Source: Alphaproteobacteria bacterium
GTDB lineage: Bacteria; Pseudomonadota; Alphaproteobacteria; Rickettsiales; VGDC01
DNA: 32,701 nt
Direction: 5' to 3'
Assembly: GCA_022450665.1 (NCBI GenBank)
Contig: JAKUPQ010000022.1
Coordinates: forward strand, 1 to 32,701
Shown: one piece after another, positions 23,812 to 32,701 of the stretch
Numbering within the stretch: the first letter of the stretch is position 1
Layout of the letters: every line of letters begins with the position of its first letter
Notes under the pieces: model-generated
Seen by the model: the letters and a program-made list of their open reading frames with translations, nothing else
Databases searched by the model: none
Told to the model about the DNA's origin: nothing
Program-made: the position numbers and the translations under genes

Positions 23812-25212
23812 TCAGCACACATCTTTAAGACGTGCCAAGGATTCATCGCGGCCAAGCACTTCCATCATTTCAAATACGCTTGGTGATATCGTGCGCCCGC
23901 TTAATCCGGCGCGCAGTGGTTGAGCCACCTTGCCTAATTTAGTATCTTTGGTTTCCGCGTATTGCCGAGCAATTTCCTGCATGGTTTCGGCTGTCCAGTC
24001 ATTTGCAGACTCAAACAATGGCAAAATATCTGCCACCATAGAATTTCCACCATCGGCATTAAGAATTTTTTGTGCTTTCTCATCAAGCATCAGAGGGCGA
24101 GGGGTGACATATATTTTTGCCATATCAGCCAACTCAATCAAGGTTTTGGCACGCTGTTTTAAGCCTTCCATGCCATTACTAACCCGCTGTTTTGCTAGTG
24201 CATCTACTGAATGGCCAGTTTGTGATTCTATGAATGGAATTACCATCTCTGTCAACCGAGCATTATCGGCTTCTCGAATGTAATGCCCGTTAAGATTTTC
24301 CATTTTTGCAAAATCTAATCGCGAAGGGGATTTGCCTATGCCATCGGTATCAAACCATTGTATAGCCTGTTCGGTGCTGATGGTTTCATCATCGCCATGC
24401 GACCAACCCAAGCGCAGCAGGTAATTGCGTAACGCCTCAGGTAGATAGCCCATATCGCGATAGGCTTCAATACCCAGCGCACCATGGCGTTTGGATAGTT
24501 TGGCGCCATCGGGGCCATGAATTAATGGCACATGGGCGAATTTAGGAATATCCCACCCAAGTGCATTATAAATAACCATCTGACGTGCGGTGTTGTTCAG
24601 ATGGTCATCTCCGCGAATAATGTGTGTAACAGCCATGTCGTGGTCATCCACTACCACGGCCAACATATAGGTGGGGGTGCCGTCTGAGCGCAAAATAATT
24701 AAATCGTCTAATTGGTCTGCTGCAAAGCGTACATCTCCTTGCACCATATCGCGCACAATCACTTCGCCTTCAAGTGGTGCTTTGATACGCACAACTGGCT
24801 TCACGCCCTCAGGCGCTTCGGATGCATCGCGGTTGCGCCAACGGCCATCATATTTATAGGGCTGCTTCTTAGCGGTGGCATCTTCGCGCATGGCTTCTAA
24901 TTCTTCGGGGCTGCAATAGCAATAATATGCATGACCATCGGCAACCAATTGGTGGGCAACTTCACTGTGACGTGCAGTCTTGGAAAATTGCAGCACAGGT
25001 TCTTCATCCCAATGCAACCCCAGCCATTGCATGCCATCATAAATTGCATCAATTGCTTCTTGTGTCGAACGCGCACGATCAGTATCTTCGATTCGCATTA
25101 AAAACTTGCCATTATGGTGTTTGGCAAACAACCAGTTAAATAAGGCAGTGCGCGCACCACCAATATGTAAATATCCGGTGGGCGAAGGGGCAAAACGGGT
25201 AACAACCGTCAT
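23812..25212 (-). CDS. gltX: Glutamyl-tRNA synthetase
   Basis: A 466-residue class I synthetase. The HIGH motif is HIGG (16-19) in [20 protein letters not shown], and the second signature KLSKRHG begins at Lys238. It also has [11 protein letters not shown] and [13 protein letters not shown]. Many Alphaproteobacteria carry two GltX paralogues, one of which may mischarge tRNA-Gln as substrate for GatCAB; which type this is cannot be decided here. AAGGA stands 6 bases before ATG 25212. It is divergent from comEC with 57 bases between. Confidence 0.95.
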   Translation of the reverse strand: MTVVTRFAPSPTGYLHIGGARTALFNWLFAKHHNGKFLMRIEDTDRARSTQEAIDAIYDGMQWLGLHWDEEPVLQFSKTARHSEVAHQLVADGHAYYCYCSPEELEAMREDATAKKQPYKYDGRWRNRDASEAPEGVKPVVRIKAPLEGEVIVRDMVQGDVRFAADQLDDLIILRSDGTPTYMLAVVVDDHDMAVTHIIRGDDHLNNTARQMVIYNALGWDIPKFAHVPLIHGPDGAKLSKRHGALGIEAYRDMGYLPEALRNYLLRLGWSHGDDETISTEQAIQWFDTDGIGKSPSRLDFAKMENLNGHYIREADNARLTEMVIPFIESQTGHSVDALAKQRVSNGMEGLKQRAKTLIELADMAKIYVTPRPLMLDEKAQKILNADGGNSMVADILPLFESANDWTAETMQEIARQYAETKDTKLGKVAQPLRAGLSGRTISPSVFEMMEVLGRDESLARLKDVC

Positions 25213-25269
25213 AAATAATCCTTAATGCGCGAGTGGCTATGGTCTATGAAAACAGGAATATAAAACAAC

Positions 25270-27375
25270 GTGGAAGAATTGCAAAATAAATTCCTGTCTA
25301 TTTGGTATGCTGAGCGCCCACGATGGATTTTATGGATACCGGTTTTTATTGGCACGGGCGTAGGAATTTACTTTTCACTGCCTAATGAGCCATCACTTCC
25401 CCCATTGTGGTTGAGTGTTTTTGCCTTCGCATTGTTAGCATATTGGGGATTTTATAACCAAAAAACTCTGTTAGGGAATAGTGCAATATTAGCGATGTGC
25501 ATTGCGCTGGGTTTGTCGGTAGCGGCGCAACGCACCGCCTATATTGCCGCACCAATCATTGAACGGCAATTGTACCCACAAACTATAACCGGTGTGGTTG
25601 CTGAAATCACCACGCGCCCCGAAACCACACGTTTAACGCTAGAAAATGCGGTTATAAAATCGCTTTCTCATGAAGATACACCAAAATATATCACGGTATC
25701 ACTTCGTAGCCATGCGGATAAAGCGATAGAGTTGGGCGATAAGATAGAGTTACGTGCGGGTTTCTTTCCTCCTCCAAAACCAGTTATTGCCGGAGGATTT
25801 GCATTTCATCGCCATTTTTTCTTTAAACAGATAGGTGCAATGGGCTATGCGATTGGATCAGATCAGCCCAAGATTTTGATTAAAGCGCGAGACAGTACTA
25901 GCATAGCGAGCCAAATTCTGCAAAAACGCCACGACATAGCCCAATGGTTGATACAACATATGAGTAAACGAGAAGGCGCGGTGGCAGCGGCACTTATGGT
26001 GGGCGAGTCACGAGCGATTCCACCGGATATATATGAATCTATGCGCCAGTCAGGCTTGGTACATGTGCTATCAATCTCTGGGATGCATTTGACACTGGCA
26101 GCAGGAATATTTTTCTTCTCTGCCCGATTAATTTTTGCTGCTATTCCACAATTTGCGGCACGTTGTGATACAAAAAAATATGCAGCAATCGTGGCGCTGA
26201 TTGGCACATTCATTTATCTGCTGTTGGCAGGAATGCCCATTTCGGCGCAACGCTCCTTTGTGATGGTGGCGCTTGTATTATCAGCTGTCATGATTAGCCG
26301 TACCGTCACGCCCGTGAGATCTTTATGCATGGCGGCTACATTGTTACTTGTTTTTACGCCGGAATCATTACTAAACCCAGGGTTTCAATTGTCTTTTGCC
26401 GCTACTTTGGCAATTTTGGCGTATTATGAGCGATGGATAGAAACGCGTAATAAGTTGTTGCCCGAAGAATGGAACTGGAAACAAAAACAAAAGCAATTCT
26501 GGAACGGAATCGTGGCAACCTCAACGGTGGCAACGTTCGCGACCATGCCGTTTATTCTGCATCACTTTGAAGGATTACCACTTTATTCAGTATTAGCGAA
26601 TTTAGTAGTAATGCCACTGGCATCGTTTTGGATTATGCCCATGGTGGTACTGGTGTTGGTAACGCTACCACTAGGCATAGCAGGATGGTTTTTGCCGGTG
26701 TTGAAATGGGGTATCAGTATGATGCTGGCAATGGCACAGTGGATTGTGACGCTGCCATATGCGATACTTGACACGCCGCCCCTTTCCACGCCATGGCTGG
26801 TGGTAATTACGTTTGGCGGCTTGTGGCTGTGTTTATGGCAAACAAGGTGGCGTTATTTAGGTGTAGTACCTATGCTTGCAGGGCTAATGAGTCTTGGTTT
26901 TTATCATCCGCCGGATATGGTGATTAGTGCGGATGCCAAAAAAATCGCTGTGCGCACCTCACCTGATACCATTACCATGTTACGTGGACAACGGCGCGGA
27001 TTCACACAAGATGGATGGAAGCGTTTTTTGCGTACCGAAAGTTATGAACTGCTTCGCAAGGCTAACAGCAAGCATATTCGCTGCGATGATCGTGGGTGTA
27101 TTTATACATGGAACGGTCAGGAAATTGCATTTTCCTATCATCGCGCCACCTTGCAAGAAGACTGTGCTAAATCAGATATGGTAATCACGCCGTTATGGCC
27201 AGCGTATTACGATACACAGAGTTTTTGTGGCCATACCAAACTTTACGATAAAAGCTGGTTGGCAAAAATGCAGGGTGTGAGTTTTTGGATAACTCCTGAA
27301 AGAATCCACTATAAAAGTGTATTAGAAACATTGGGCAATCGCCCATGGAGTCAGCGCAGCACCACAAGAAATTAA
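25270..27375 (+). CDS. comEC: ComEC/Rec2-family DNA-uptake channel, without lactamase domain
   Basis: A 701-residue polytopic membrane protein. An N-terminal DUF4131-like part holds two to three helices and an OB-like soluble stretch (residues 90-200). The Competence channel domain contains LVHVLSISGMHLTLAAG, LAGMPISAQRSFVMVA and NPGFQLSFAATLAILAY, the ComEC hallmarks. The final 150 residues are soluble and do not show the HxHxDH motif of the lactamase domain. They instead have CDDRGC, EDCAKSDMVI and FCGHTKL, a short C-terminal form seen in Alphaproteobacteria. The start is GTG at 25270 with only a distant AGGA. The 3' end overlaps the TraB/GumN gene by 4 bases. It transports single-stranded DNA in natural transformation, if competence exists. 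Confidence 0.9.
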   Translation: MEELQNKFLSIWYAERPRWILWIPVFIGTGVGIYFSLPNEPSLPPLWLSVFAFALLAYWGFYNQKTLLGNSAILAMCIALGLSVAAQRTAYIAAPIIERQLYPQTITGVVAEITTRPETTRLTLENAVIKSLSHEDTPKYITVSLRSHADKAIELGDKIELRAGFFPPPKPVIAGGFAFHRHFFFKQIGAMGYAIGSDQPKILIKARDSTSIASQILQKRHDIAQWLIQHMSKREGAVAAALMVGESRAIPPDIYESMRQSGLVHVLSISGMHLTLAAGIFFFSARLIFAAIPQFAARCDTKKYAAIVALIGTFIYLLLAGMPISAQRSFVMVALVLSAVMISRTVTPVRSLCMAATLLLVFTPESLLNPGFQLSFAATLAILAYYERWIETRNKLLPEEWNWKQKQKQFWNGIVATSTVATFATMPFILHHFEGLPLYSVLANLVVMPLASFWIMPMVVLVLVTLPLGIAGWFLPVLKWGISMMLAMAQWIVTLPYAILDTPPLSTPWLVVITFGGLWLCLWQTRWRYLGVVPMLAGLMSLGFYHPPDMVISADAKKIAVRTSPDTITMLRGQRRGFTQDGWKRFLRTESYELLRKANSKHIRCDDRGCIYTWNGQEIAFSYHRATLQEDCAKSDMVITPLWPAYYDTQSFCGHTKLYDKSWLAKMQGVSFWITPERIHYKSVLETLGNRPWSQRSTTRN

Positions 27376-28328
27376 TGTATAGTAGTGACGCGCCAACCGC
27401 TTTTTTCTATTTCGGATAATATGCCGGTTTCGCCCATTAGATGTAACGCCCCAATGGCAGTCAGGCTACTGCCTTCATTTAAGTAAGATTGCAGACGATT
27501 TGCCATTATGCGATTGCGTTCAAAAATCAGCTTTTCTTCCATGTAGCGTCGCAATTCCAAGCCTGTCATCATGTCAAAAGATGCATCTGCAAATTTATGC
27601 ATGGCTTTAAGATCACGATCTACATAATTTTGCATAAACAATGCGTTAGCTTCATCAATGCCATCTACCTCGCCAAGTGTGTCGATAAGCATTTGAAGTT
27701 GTTTGTCTTCGGGAATACTGGCAAAAATCTCAAATTGCTCGGCAGGACTTTCAATACTAAATAATATCTTACCCATTGATTGCGCGGCATTCTGTAAGCG
27801 CTTATCTAAAGTAACACCGTCGGCTACAGGGGGTGGGTATTGTAATGTTATTGCCGCTGCCCAAGGGCGCATACGATTTGTACCAATCTGTGGAATATCA
27901 AGCCTTTCTTTCAACTCTTTTGATAGCAGTGCAAATTGCTCTGTACTCAGCATGTCAGACAATCCTTTAGATTGAGTAACTGGAGTAAACATGTATTGCG
28001 CAGCCACCAGCGCGGTATTCGCATCTTCTACGAATTCAAAACCCACATGGCTGGTTTTTTTAATCAGGGTCAGCGCATCTTCATAAATGGGTTGTAACGT
28101 GGGGGAATCGGAATGGAGTGTACCCATGATATAATTATCCGGATGGCCACATTTTTCGAGTTTAAAAAACAATCCAACTTCGTAGCGTTGAGCGATCGGG
28201 ACATAGGCTTCCTGTTGAGCCGTACATGTTTCTGCTTTGGCTGAAAGCACGGTTGGTTCTGCCATGCCTGCGGTAGGATATAGCAATGCATGAATAAAAC
28301 ATGTGGCAATAATAGCGAGGTTTTTCAT
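27372..28328 (-). CDS. TraB/GumN-family protein, secreted
   Basis: A 318-residue protein with an N-terminal signal peptide ([20 protein letters not shown], cleavage after AGMA near residue 23). The TraB/GumN pattern is visible: [11 protein letters not shown] with its conserved histidine, [39 protein letters not shown] and the closing [12 protein letters not shown] with a second histidine. The fold resembles the Tiki/EreA group of possible metal-dependent hydrolases, but function is not established. Its ATG overlaps the trpC stop by 4 bases (ATGA), so it is translated together with the trp genes. That coupling is unusual. Confidence 0.87.
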   Translation of the reverse strand: MKNLAIIATCFIHALLYPTAGMAEPTVLSAKAETCTAQQEAYVPIAQRYEVGLFFKLEKCGHPDNYIMGTLHSDSPTLQPIYEDALTLIKKTSHVGFEFVEDANTALVAAQYMFTPVTQSKGLSDMLSTEQFALLSKELKERLDIPQIGTNRMRPWAAAITLQYPPPVADGVTLDKRLQNAAQSMGKILFSIESPAEQFEIFASIPEDKQLQMLIDTLGEVDGIDEANALFMQNYVDRDLKAMHKFADASFDMMTGLELRRYMEEKLIFERNRIMANRLQSYLNEGSSLTAIGALHLMGETGILSEIEKSGWRVTTIH

Positions 28329-29122
28329 ATCACTCCTCCCATCAGGGCGCGGGTGGCTGTGGCAACATCTTCCTGACGCATGAGTGATTCACCCACTAAG
28401 AAACAATGAATACCCGCCATTTTCATGCGTGCGATGTCTTTGGGTGTGCTGATTCCGCTTTCACATACAGCAATACGATCTTGCGGAATGTGAGGCGTCA
28501 GGGCTTCGCTCGTCGTGAGGTCAACTTCTAATGTTTTGAGGTTGCGGTTATTTACGCCTATTAAGGGAGATTTCAAATGCGCTAATGCCCGTTGCAATTC
28601 AGGTTCGTCATGCACCTCTATCAGTACATCCATATTTAGTGCAAAAGCTGCATCTTCTAACTCTTTTGCTTGAGCGTCATTTAAGGCAGCCATTATCAAC
28701 AAAATACAATCGGCTCCAAGTACCCGTGATTCTAAAATCTGATAGGGATCCAGCATAAAGTCTTTGCGTAAAACAGGGAGGCTACATGCAGCGCGGGCAG
28801 CCATTAAAAAGCTGTCCTCTCCCTGAAAATACGGCATGTCCGTAAGCACAGAAAGGCAGGTTGCGCCACCAGCTTGATAAGAGCGCGCCAAAACAGGGGG
28901 TGAGAAACGTTCACGTATCAGCCCTTTACTGGGCGAGGCTTTTTTTACCTCGGCAATAATGGCTATGCCATTGCCCTTTGAAGAAGTGCTAAGCGCTTTT
29001 GCAAAACCACGGGGAGCCTCAACACCTTGTGCGCGCATTTCAAGCTCGGATACTTTTGCAACTGCTTTGCGCTCAGCAATATGTTCGCGTTTTTTTTCGC
29101 ATATTTCCTGTAATTTATTCAT
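28325..29122 (-). CDS. trpC: Indole-3-glycerol-phosphate synthase
   Basis: A 265-residue TIM-barrel enzyme that closes the indole ring in tryptophan synthesis. Motifs are [19 protein letters not shown] (catalytic Lys), [51 protein letters not shown] and [11 protein letters not shown], with phosphate-binding [10 protein letters not shown] at the end. I chose ATG 29122 ([14 protein letters not shown]): GGAG stands 5 bases upstream and it overlaps the trpD stop by 8 bases. A longer upstream reading would run into trpD. The domain is single, not fused to TrpF. Confidence 0.95.
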   Translation of the reverse strand: MNKLQEICEKKREHIAERKAVAKVSELEMRAQGVEAPRGFAKALSTSSKGNGIAIIAEVKKASPSKGLIRERFSPPVLARSYQAGGATCLSVLTDMPYFQGEDSFLMAARAACSLPVLRKDFMLDPYQILESRVLGADCILLIMAALNDAQAKELEDAAFALNMDVLIEVHDEPELQRALAHLKSPLIGVNNRNLKTLEVDLTTSEALTPHIPQDRIAVCESGISTPKDIARMKMAGIHCFLVGESLMRQEDVATATRALMGGVI

Positions 29123-30176
29123 TCTGGCTCCAATAGGCATGCAGATTTTCGTCGTTCTTACTAATTGATACGAGGGTTGCAAGGGTTTCACGCGCTTTTC
29201 GCGTATCAATCGCCGCTGCAGCCATGGCTACGCCCTCGCTAAGTGTGGTAACTTTACCTGCCACCACTAATACTGCCGCGCTGTTAAGCAATACAATATC
29301 ACGATAGGCATCGTTTTGACCTTGCAGTAGCTCTTGCAGTCGTATGGCATTAAATTTGGGGTTTTTTCCGGCTAGAGATTGCAGGGTTGCCTGCGGCAAT
29401 CCAACATCTTCGGGGTGAAGGCTGAATTCGCGTACTGTACCGTCTTCGCGTAGTTCGGCAACCCAGGATTCGCCGGTAGTGGTAAGTTCATCAAGCCCAT
29501 CACTGCCATGCACAACCCATGCGCGCTTGCAGCCGAGTCGGCCTAAAACTTCGGCAAGGGGGGTAAGCCATGCGCGGTCATATACCCCTACCACTTGAAA
29601 TTCTGGTTGAGCAGGGTTAGATAATGGCCCCAATAAATTGAATATGCTGCGCATGCCAAGCTCTAGCCGTACAGGCGCCACATGGCGCATGGCCTGATGA
29701 AAGCGCGGTGCCATTAAAAACGCCAGATTACAACGCTTCAACGCCAGTTCCATCGTTTCAATGGGGGCGCTAACGTTTACATTTAATTCTGACAACACAT
29801 CTGATGAGCCGGATTTAGAGGTGACAGAGCGGTTGCCATGTTTTACCACCGGAACGCCACACGCGGCGACCACAATAGCAACAGCAGTAGAGATATTTAA
29901 TGTGCCTCGGGCATCTCCTCCTGTGCCACAAGTATCCACTGCACCCTGCGGGCAGATAAATTTCTGTGCTTTAGCGCGCATAACACTAGCGCCAGCAGTA
30001 ATTTCGGTAGCGGTTTCTTTTTTCATACGCATGGCAACCATAAAGGCCGCCATTTGCGCGGGGGTAGCGCCGCCATTCATAATGATTTGAAAGGCGTGTT
30101 CTGCTTCTGCAAATTCCAGATCTTGAAAATCAGAAGCTTTATCTATATATTTCTGTATGCTATTGCCCATTGCCAT
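29115..30176 (-). CDS. trpD: Anthranilate phosphoribosyltransferase
   Basis: A 353-residue TrpD that joins anthranilate with PRPP. It shows [17 protein letters not shown] (PRPP/metal loop), [39 protein letters not shown] (anthranilate path) and [11 protein letters not shown]. Length is normal. ATG 30176 and ATG 30170 are both possible starts. Either overlaps the trpG stop (17 or 11 bases), so translation is coupled, and neither has a ribosome site of its own. Confidence 0.95.
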   Translation of the reverse strand: MAMGNSIQKYIDKASDFQDLEFAEAEHAFQIIMNGGATPAQMAAFMVAMRMKKETATEITAGASVMRAKAQKFICPQGAVDTCGTGGDARGTLNISTAVAIVVAACGVPVVKHGNRSVTSKSGSSDVLSELNVNVSAPIETMELALKRCNLAFLMAPRFHQAMRHVAPVRLELGMRSIFNLLGPLSNPAQPEFQVVGVYDRAWLTPLAEVLGRLGCKRAWVVHGSDGLDELTTTGESWVAELREDGTVREFSLHPEDVGLPQATLQSLAGKNPKFNAIRLQELLQGQNDAYRDIVLLNSAAVLVVAGKVTTLSEGVAMAAAAIDTRKARETLATLVSISKNDENLHAYWSQNE

Positions 30177-30753
30177 CTATTAAATTTAAGAAGTTTTTCA
30201 GCAGGTCGTGGCCATATTCGGAGGCAATACTCTCGGGGTGAAACTGTACTCCATGAATATTTTTGCTTTTATGCTGCACTGCCATAATCAAGCGATCATC
30301 GGTTTCGGCCATTATTTCCAGACATTCCGGCATAGAATCGCGCTCGATGATGAGTGAATGGTAGCGTGTGGCATTGAATGGGCTTGGAAATTCTGTAAAA
30401 ATTCCTTTGTTGCGGCGATGCACTCGGCTGATTTTCCCATGCATAGGTGTGGGCGCTCGCACAACTTTACCTCCAAACACCTGCCCAATACATTGATGCC
30501 CAAGGCACACACCAAGCAAGGGCTTGTTTTTTTCAGCGGCTTTCAAAACAACATCCATGCATACGCCTGCATCATCTGGTGTGCCGGGGCCAGGGGAAAT
30601 CACAATGCCGTCATATTTATTGCTAACCGCATTATCTGCGGTTATTTGGTCATTGCGCACCACATCAACATCTGCTCCAAGCTCACCAAGGTAGTGCAGC
30701 AGATTATAAGTAAAACTGTCGTAATTATCGATAAGCAGTATCTTTTTAGTCAT
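30160..30753 (-). CDS. trpG: Anthranilate synthase glutamine amidotransferase subunit (TrpG/PabA)
   Basis: A 197-residue class I glutamine amidotransferase supplying ammonia to TrpE. The catalytic triad is Cys83 in GVCLGHQCIGQ and His172 with Glu174 in FHPES. The N-terminus ILLIDNYDSFTYNLLHYLGE and ISPGPGTPDDAG are characteristic. It may also serve folate synthesis as PabA, which is common when one copy exists. AAGGTGAG lies 8 bases before ATG 30753. The gene follows trpE by 19 bases. Confidence 0.95.
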   Translation of the reverse strand: MTKKILLIDNYDSFTYNLLHYLGELGADVDVVRNDQITADNAVSNKYDGIVISPGPGTPDDAGVCMDVVLKAAEKNKPLLGVCLGHQCIGQVFGGKVVRAPTPMHGKISRVHRRNKGIFTEFPSPFNATRYHSLIIERDSMPECLEIMAETDDRLIMAVQHKSKNIHGVQFHPESIASEYGHDLLKNFLNLIDGNGQ

Positions 30754-30772
30754 GGTAGGTACTCACCTTGAA

Positions 30773-32284
30773 TTACTGAAATTTAACTGCTTGTTCGGCG
30801 GCTTTAATCAGTGCTTTGGCTTTGTTGCAACTTTCTTCATATTCGCCTTCACCGGTGCTGTCTGCCACCACGCCGCCACCTGCCTGAACATAGAGCATAC
30901 CATCTTTAATAAGTCCGGTACGCAATGAAATGCAGGTATCCATCGCGCCATTGGCAGAAAAATACCCGCTGCATCCTGCATAAAAGCTACGGCGCTCTGG
31001 CTCTAATTCATCAATTATTTCCATAGCACGGATTTTTGGTGCGCCACTAACTGTTCCTGCAGGGAATCCAGCCATAAGTGCATCTACTGCATCATATTCA
31101 TCGGCCAATTCGCCTTCGACATTCGATACAATATGCATCACATGTGAATAGCGCTCGATTTTCATTTTCTCGGTAACTTTTACGGTGCCGGTTTTGCTTA
31201 CACGCCCAACGTCATTACGGCCTAAGTCTAACAACATCAAATGTTCGGCTAGCTCTTTAGGGTCTGCAAGCAGGTCTTGTGCCAATGCTTCATCCTGTTG
31301 CATATTTTCACCGCGTTTGCGCGTCCCGGCTATGGGACGCATGGTGACGGTACCATTCCGCAAACGAACCAAAATTTCTGGACTGGATCCTACTAAAGAA
31401 AATTCTCCAAAGTGCAGGTAAAACAAAAATGGTGACGGGTTTAAGTGACGCAATGCCCGATATAGCGCAAAATGCGGCAGCTCAAACGGTATGCTAAAAC
31501 GCTGGCTTAATACCACCTGAAATATGTCGCCAGCGGCAATATATTCTTTGGCTTTATCTACCATGGTGCAATATTGGTCTTTAGTGACATTAGATGTGCA
31601 GGGCAGAGGCATCGTTTCCTGATCGCGATATACATGCTCGGGATTCAGGCTTTGTTGAAGCCGCGAAAGCATGACTTCGATCTGGCCAACAGCATTGCCA
31701 TAGGCTTCATCAGTATCTATTTGCAGATGCTCTTTCCATATGGGGCAGATGATATAAATCATGCCCGCAACATTATCGAAAATAGCCAATAGAGTAGGGC
31801 GCATGAACAACCCATCGGGCACGTTGATGGTGTCGGGGTTGTTATCGGGAATTTTTTCGGCAAGCCGCACTGCATCATAATTCATATAGCCCACTAAGCC
31901 TGCGGCCATTGGCGGAAGCTCATCAGGAATTTCTATATGCGATTCGGCCAGCAATGTACGCAGCGATTCCAGTGTTGGTTCGCTACATGGTGTATATTTT
32001 CCGCATTCGCCATTTTTCCATGGGGCAATTTCTGCTTTGTTGCCATTAAAGCGCCACATGCGATCGGGCGCGAAGCCCAAAATTGAATAGCGACCGCGAA
32101 TTTCGCCGCCATGTACAGATTCCAGCAAAAAACAGGGCTGCCCAGCTTCCGTGAGCTTTAACATGGCAGAAACAGGAGTTTCTACATCGGCGACAAGTTT
32201 ACTCCATACTACCTGTGTTTTGCCTTGGTTGTGGGTGGCGGCAAAAGCATCTTTAGAAGGGTATATGGCCGCTTTTTGTAACAT
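30773..32284 (-). CDS. trpE: Anthranilate synthase component I
   Basis: A 503-residue chorismate-using enzyme, the first step of tryptophan synthesis. The N-terminal regulatory region has CFLLESVHGGEIRGRYSILG, where the LLES serine is part of the tryptophan feedback site. The catalytic half has FQVVLSQRFSIP, FLYFLHFGEFSLVGSSPEI-type residues (FLFYLHFGEFSLVGSSPE), MRPIAGTRKRG, LLDLGRNDVGRVSK, AGFPAGTVSGAPKIRAMEII and YAGCSGYFSANGAMDTCISL. ATG 32284 has GTGAG 6 bases upstream. Only 11 bases separate it from the preceding gene, so no leader-peptide attenuator fits between them. PabB is excluded by the context with trpGDC. Confidence 0.95.
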   Translation of the reverse strand: MLQKAAIYPSKDAFAATHNQGKTQVVWSKLVADVETPVSAMLKLTEAGQPCFLLESVHGGEIRGRYSILGFAPDRMWRFNGNKAEIAPWKNGECGKYTPCSEPTLESLRTLLAESHIEIPDELPPMAAGLVGYMNYDAVRLAEKIPDNNPDTINVPDGLFMRPTLLAIFDNVAGMIYIICPIWKEHLQIDTDEAYGNAVGQIEVMLSRLQQSLNPEHVYRDQETMPLPCTSNVTKDQYCTMVDKAKEYIAAGDIFQVVLSQRFSIPFELPHFALYRALRHLNPSPFLFYLHFGEFSLVGSSPEILVRLRNGTVTMRPIAGTRKRGENMQQDEALAQDLLADPKELAEHLMLLDLGRNDVGRVSKTGTVKVTEKMKIERYSHVMHIVSNVEGELADEYDAVDALMAGFPAGTVSGAPKIRAMEIIDELEPERRSFYAGCSGYFSANGAMDTCISLRTGLIKDGMLYVQAGGGVVADSTGEGEYEESCNKAKALIKAAEQAVKFQ

Positions 32285-32295
32285 GATATCTCACT

Positions 32296-32701
32296 TTATT
32301 GCAGGAGGGAGTCTATAATAGCTTCATTAGGGTCGGAAACACCGTGTTTATCACGCAGATATGCCATGTATTGCAGGTATAACTCGTCTGCATATACGCC
32401 GCGCAGGTTTTCGCGTGCAGCGTTAACACCGGATTTTCCCGTTTCGCTGCTATCATCGGCCTTAGATATATTCTTTACTTTGCGTACTATATAGATTCCA
32501 TCAGCGAGTGCAAAGGCCTCGGTAGCGTCGCCTTTTTGTGCCGTGAATACCGAAGTCAGCATCATAGAAGGGATAGGATGATCGTTTGCAAGCTGCGTAG
32601 AACTACGCGTAAATTCCTGATTTTGCAATAGCTCGGCATTGGTTTCTTTCGCTACTTCAGTAATGTTTTTACCTGATAGGGTAGTAGAGGCTTCGCTGGC
32701 A
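32296..32701 (-). CDS. PpiD/SurA-like peptidyl-prolyl isomerase, C-terminal part (N-terminus beyond window)
   Basis: The last 134 codons of a gene entering from the right edge. The readable part goes ASEASTTLSGKNITEVAKE, then FTRSSTQLANDHPIPSMMLTSVF, GIYIVRKVKNI, and ends NEAIIDSLLQ. The GKNITEVAKE...F.R pattern, the hydrophobic YIVRKV strand and the following coiled helix LYLQYMAYLRDKHG match the C-terminal end of PpiD-type periplasmic folding helpers. In many Alphaproteobacteria such a gene stands directly before trpE, which supports the call. The gene continues without interruption to base 32701, so internal TTG/ATG codons are not its start. It is only 11 bases before trpE and likely shares the transcript. 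Confidence 0.7.
   Translation of the reverse strand, partial: ASEASTTLSGKNITEVAKETNAELLQNQEFTRSSTQLANDHPIPSMMLTSVFTAQKGDATEAFALADGIYIVRKVKNISKADDSSETGKSGVNAARENLRGVYADELYLQYMAYLRDKHGVSDPNEAIIDSLLQ

Noticed and set aside
29761-30090. 109-residue plus-strand frame inside trpD
   Set aside because: Antisense to conserved trpD motifs; no ribosome site, and its composition mirrors trpD.
32285-32295. Tryptophan attenuator before trpE
   Set aside because: Only 11 bases separate the preceding gene from trpE, leaving no space for a leader peptide and terminator hairpins.
1-32701. tRNA, rRNA, CRISPR array, insertion sequence, prophage or toxin-antitoxin genes
   Set aside because: None seen on reading both strands; no direct-repeat arrays, transposase motifs or tRNA-like cloverleaf in the short gaps.

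Overview
The window reads as chromosomal DNA from an alphaproteobacterium of moderate, slightly AT-rich composition. Signs of this are the PAS_5-type protein, the DUF2336 protein, a Fur/Mur-type regulator without the CxxC zinc site, a ComEC without a lactamase domain, and alphaproteobacterial gene clusters (ppiD-like/trpEGDC; def-fmt-truA next to dapDE; comEC divergent from gltX). The long eukaryote-like (type 2) IleS recalls Rickettsiales and relatives. Complete-looking trp and dap genes argue against a strongly reduced endosymbiont. No tRNA, rRNA, CRISPR array, insertion sequence or phage gene was seen. Coding density is very high and no gene-free stretch exceeds about 150 bases.

Layout. 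1-1999: zinc uptake genes, znuA (cut by the window edge) divergent from znuCB. 1983-3605: a PAS-domain gene followed by metC, on the minus strand. 3699-3875: a 58-residue membrane protein. 4022-9093: ileS, gpsA and an Nfu iron-sulfur scaffold gene on the plus strand. 9103-13986, minus strand: a one-helix unknown protein, an orphan flagellar-rod-like protein, a VanX-like D,D-dipeptidase directly behind a Fur-family regulator, TRAP permeases dctQM without a visible dctP, and a TesA-type lipoprotein esterase. 14038-15075: mutY. 15038-18128: a DUF2336 protein and an EAL phosphodiesterase with a degenerate GGDEF domain. 18260-20269: dapD-dapE. 20387-21489: two small secreted proteins, one Asp/Asn/Ser-rich and one His-rich. 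21490-25212: truA, fmt, def and gltX on the minus strand. 25270-27375: comEC. 27372-32701: ppiD-like (partial), trpE, trpG, trpD, trpC and a TraB/GumN gene, tightly packed on the minus strand.

Most genes are housekeeping: zinc import, translation (ileS, gltX, fmt, def, truA), lysine/peptidoglycan precursor synthesis (dapDE), tryptophan synthesis, phospholipid precursor synthesis (gpsA), DNA repair (mutY) and Fe-S assembly.

The least explained parts are the two secreted proteins between dapE and truA (with a 5' leader hairpin, a DH repeat and a duplicated GNKxAYExMMG motif), the orphan FlgC-like protein and its one-helix neighbour, a MutY with Glu at the usual catalytic Asp, and a TraB/GumN gene coupled to trpC where many relatives carry moaC-moeA-lexA. 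I found no clear novel defence or mobile system. The secreted pair is the best candidate for undescribed biology.
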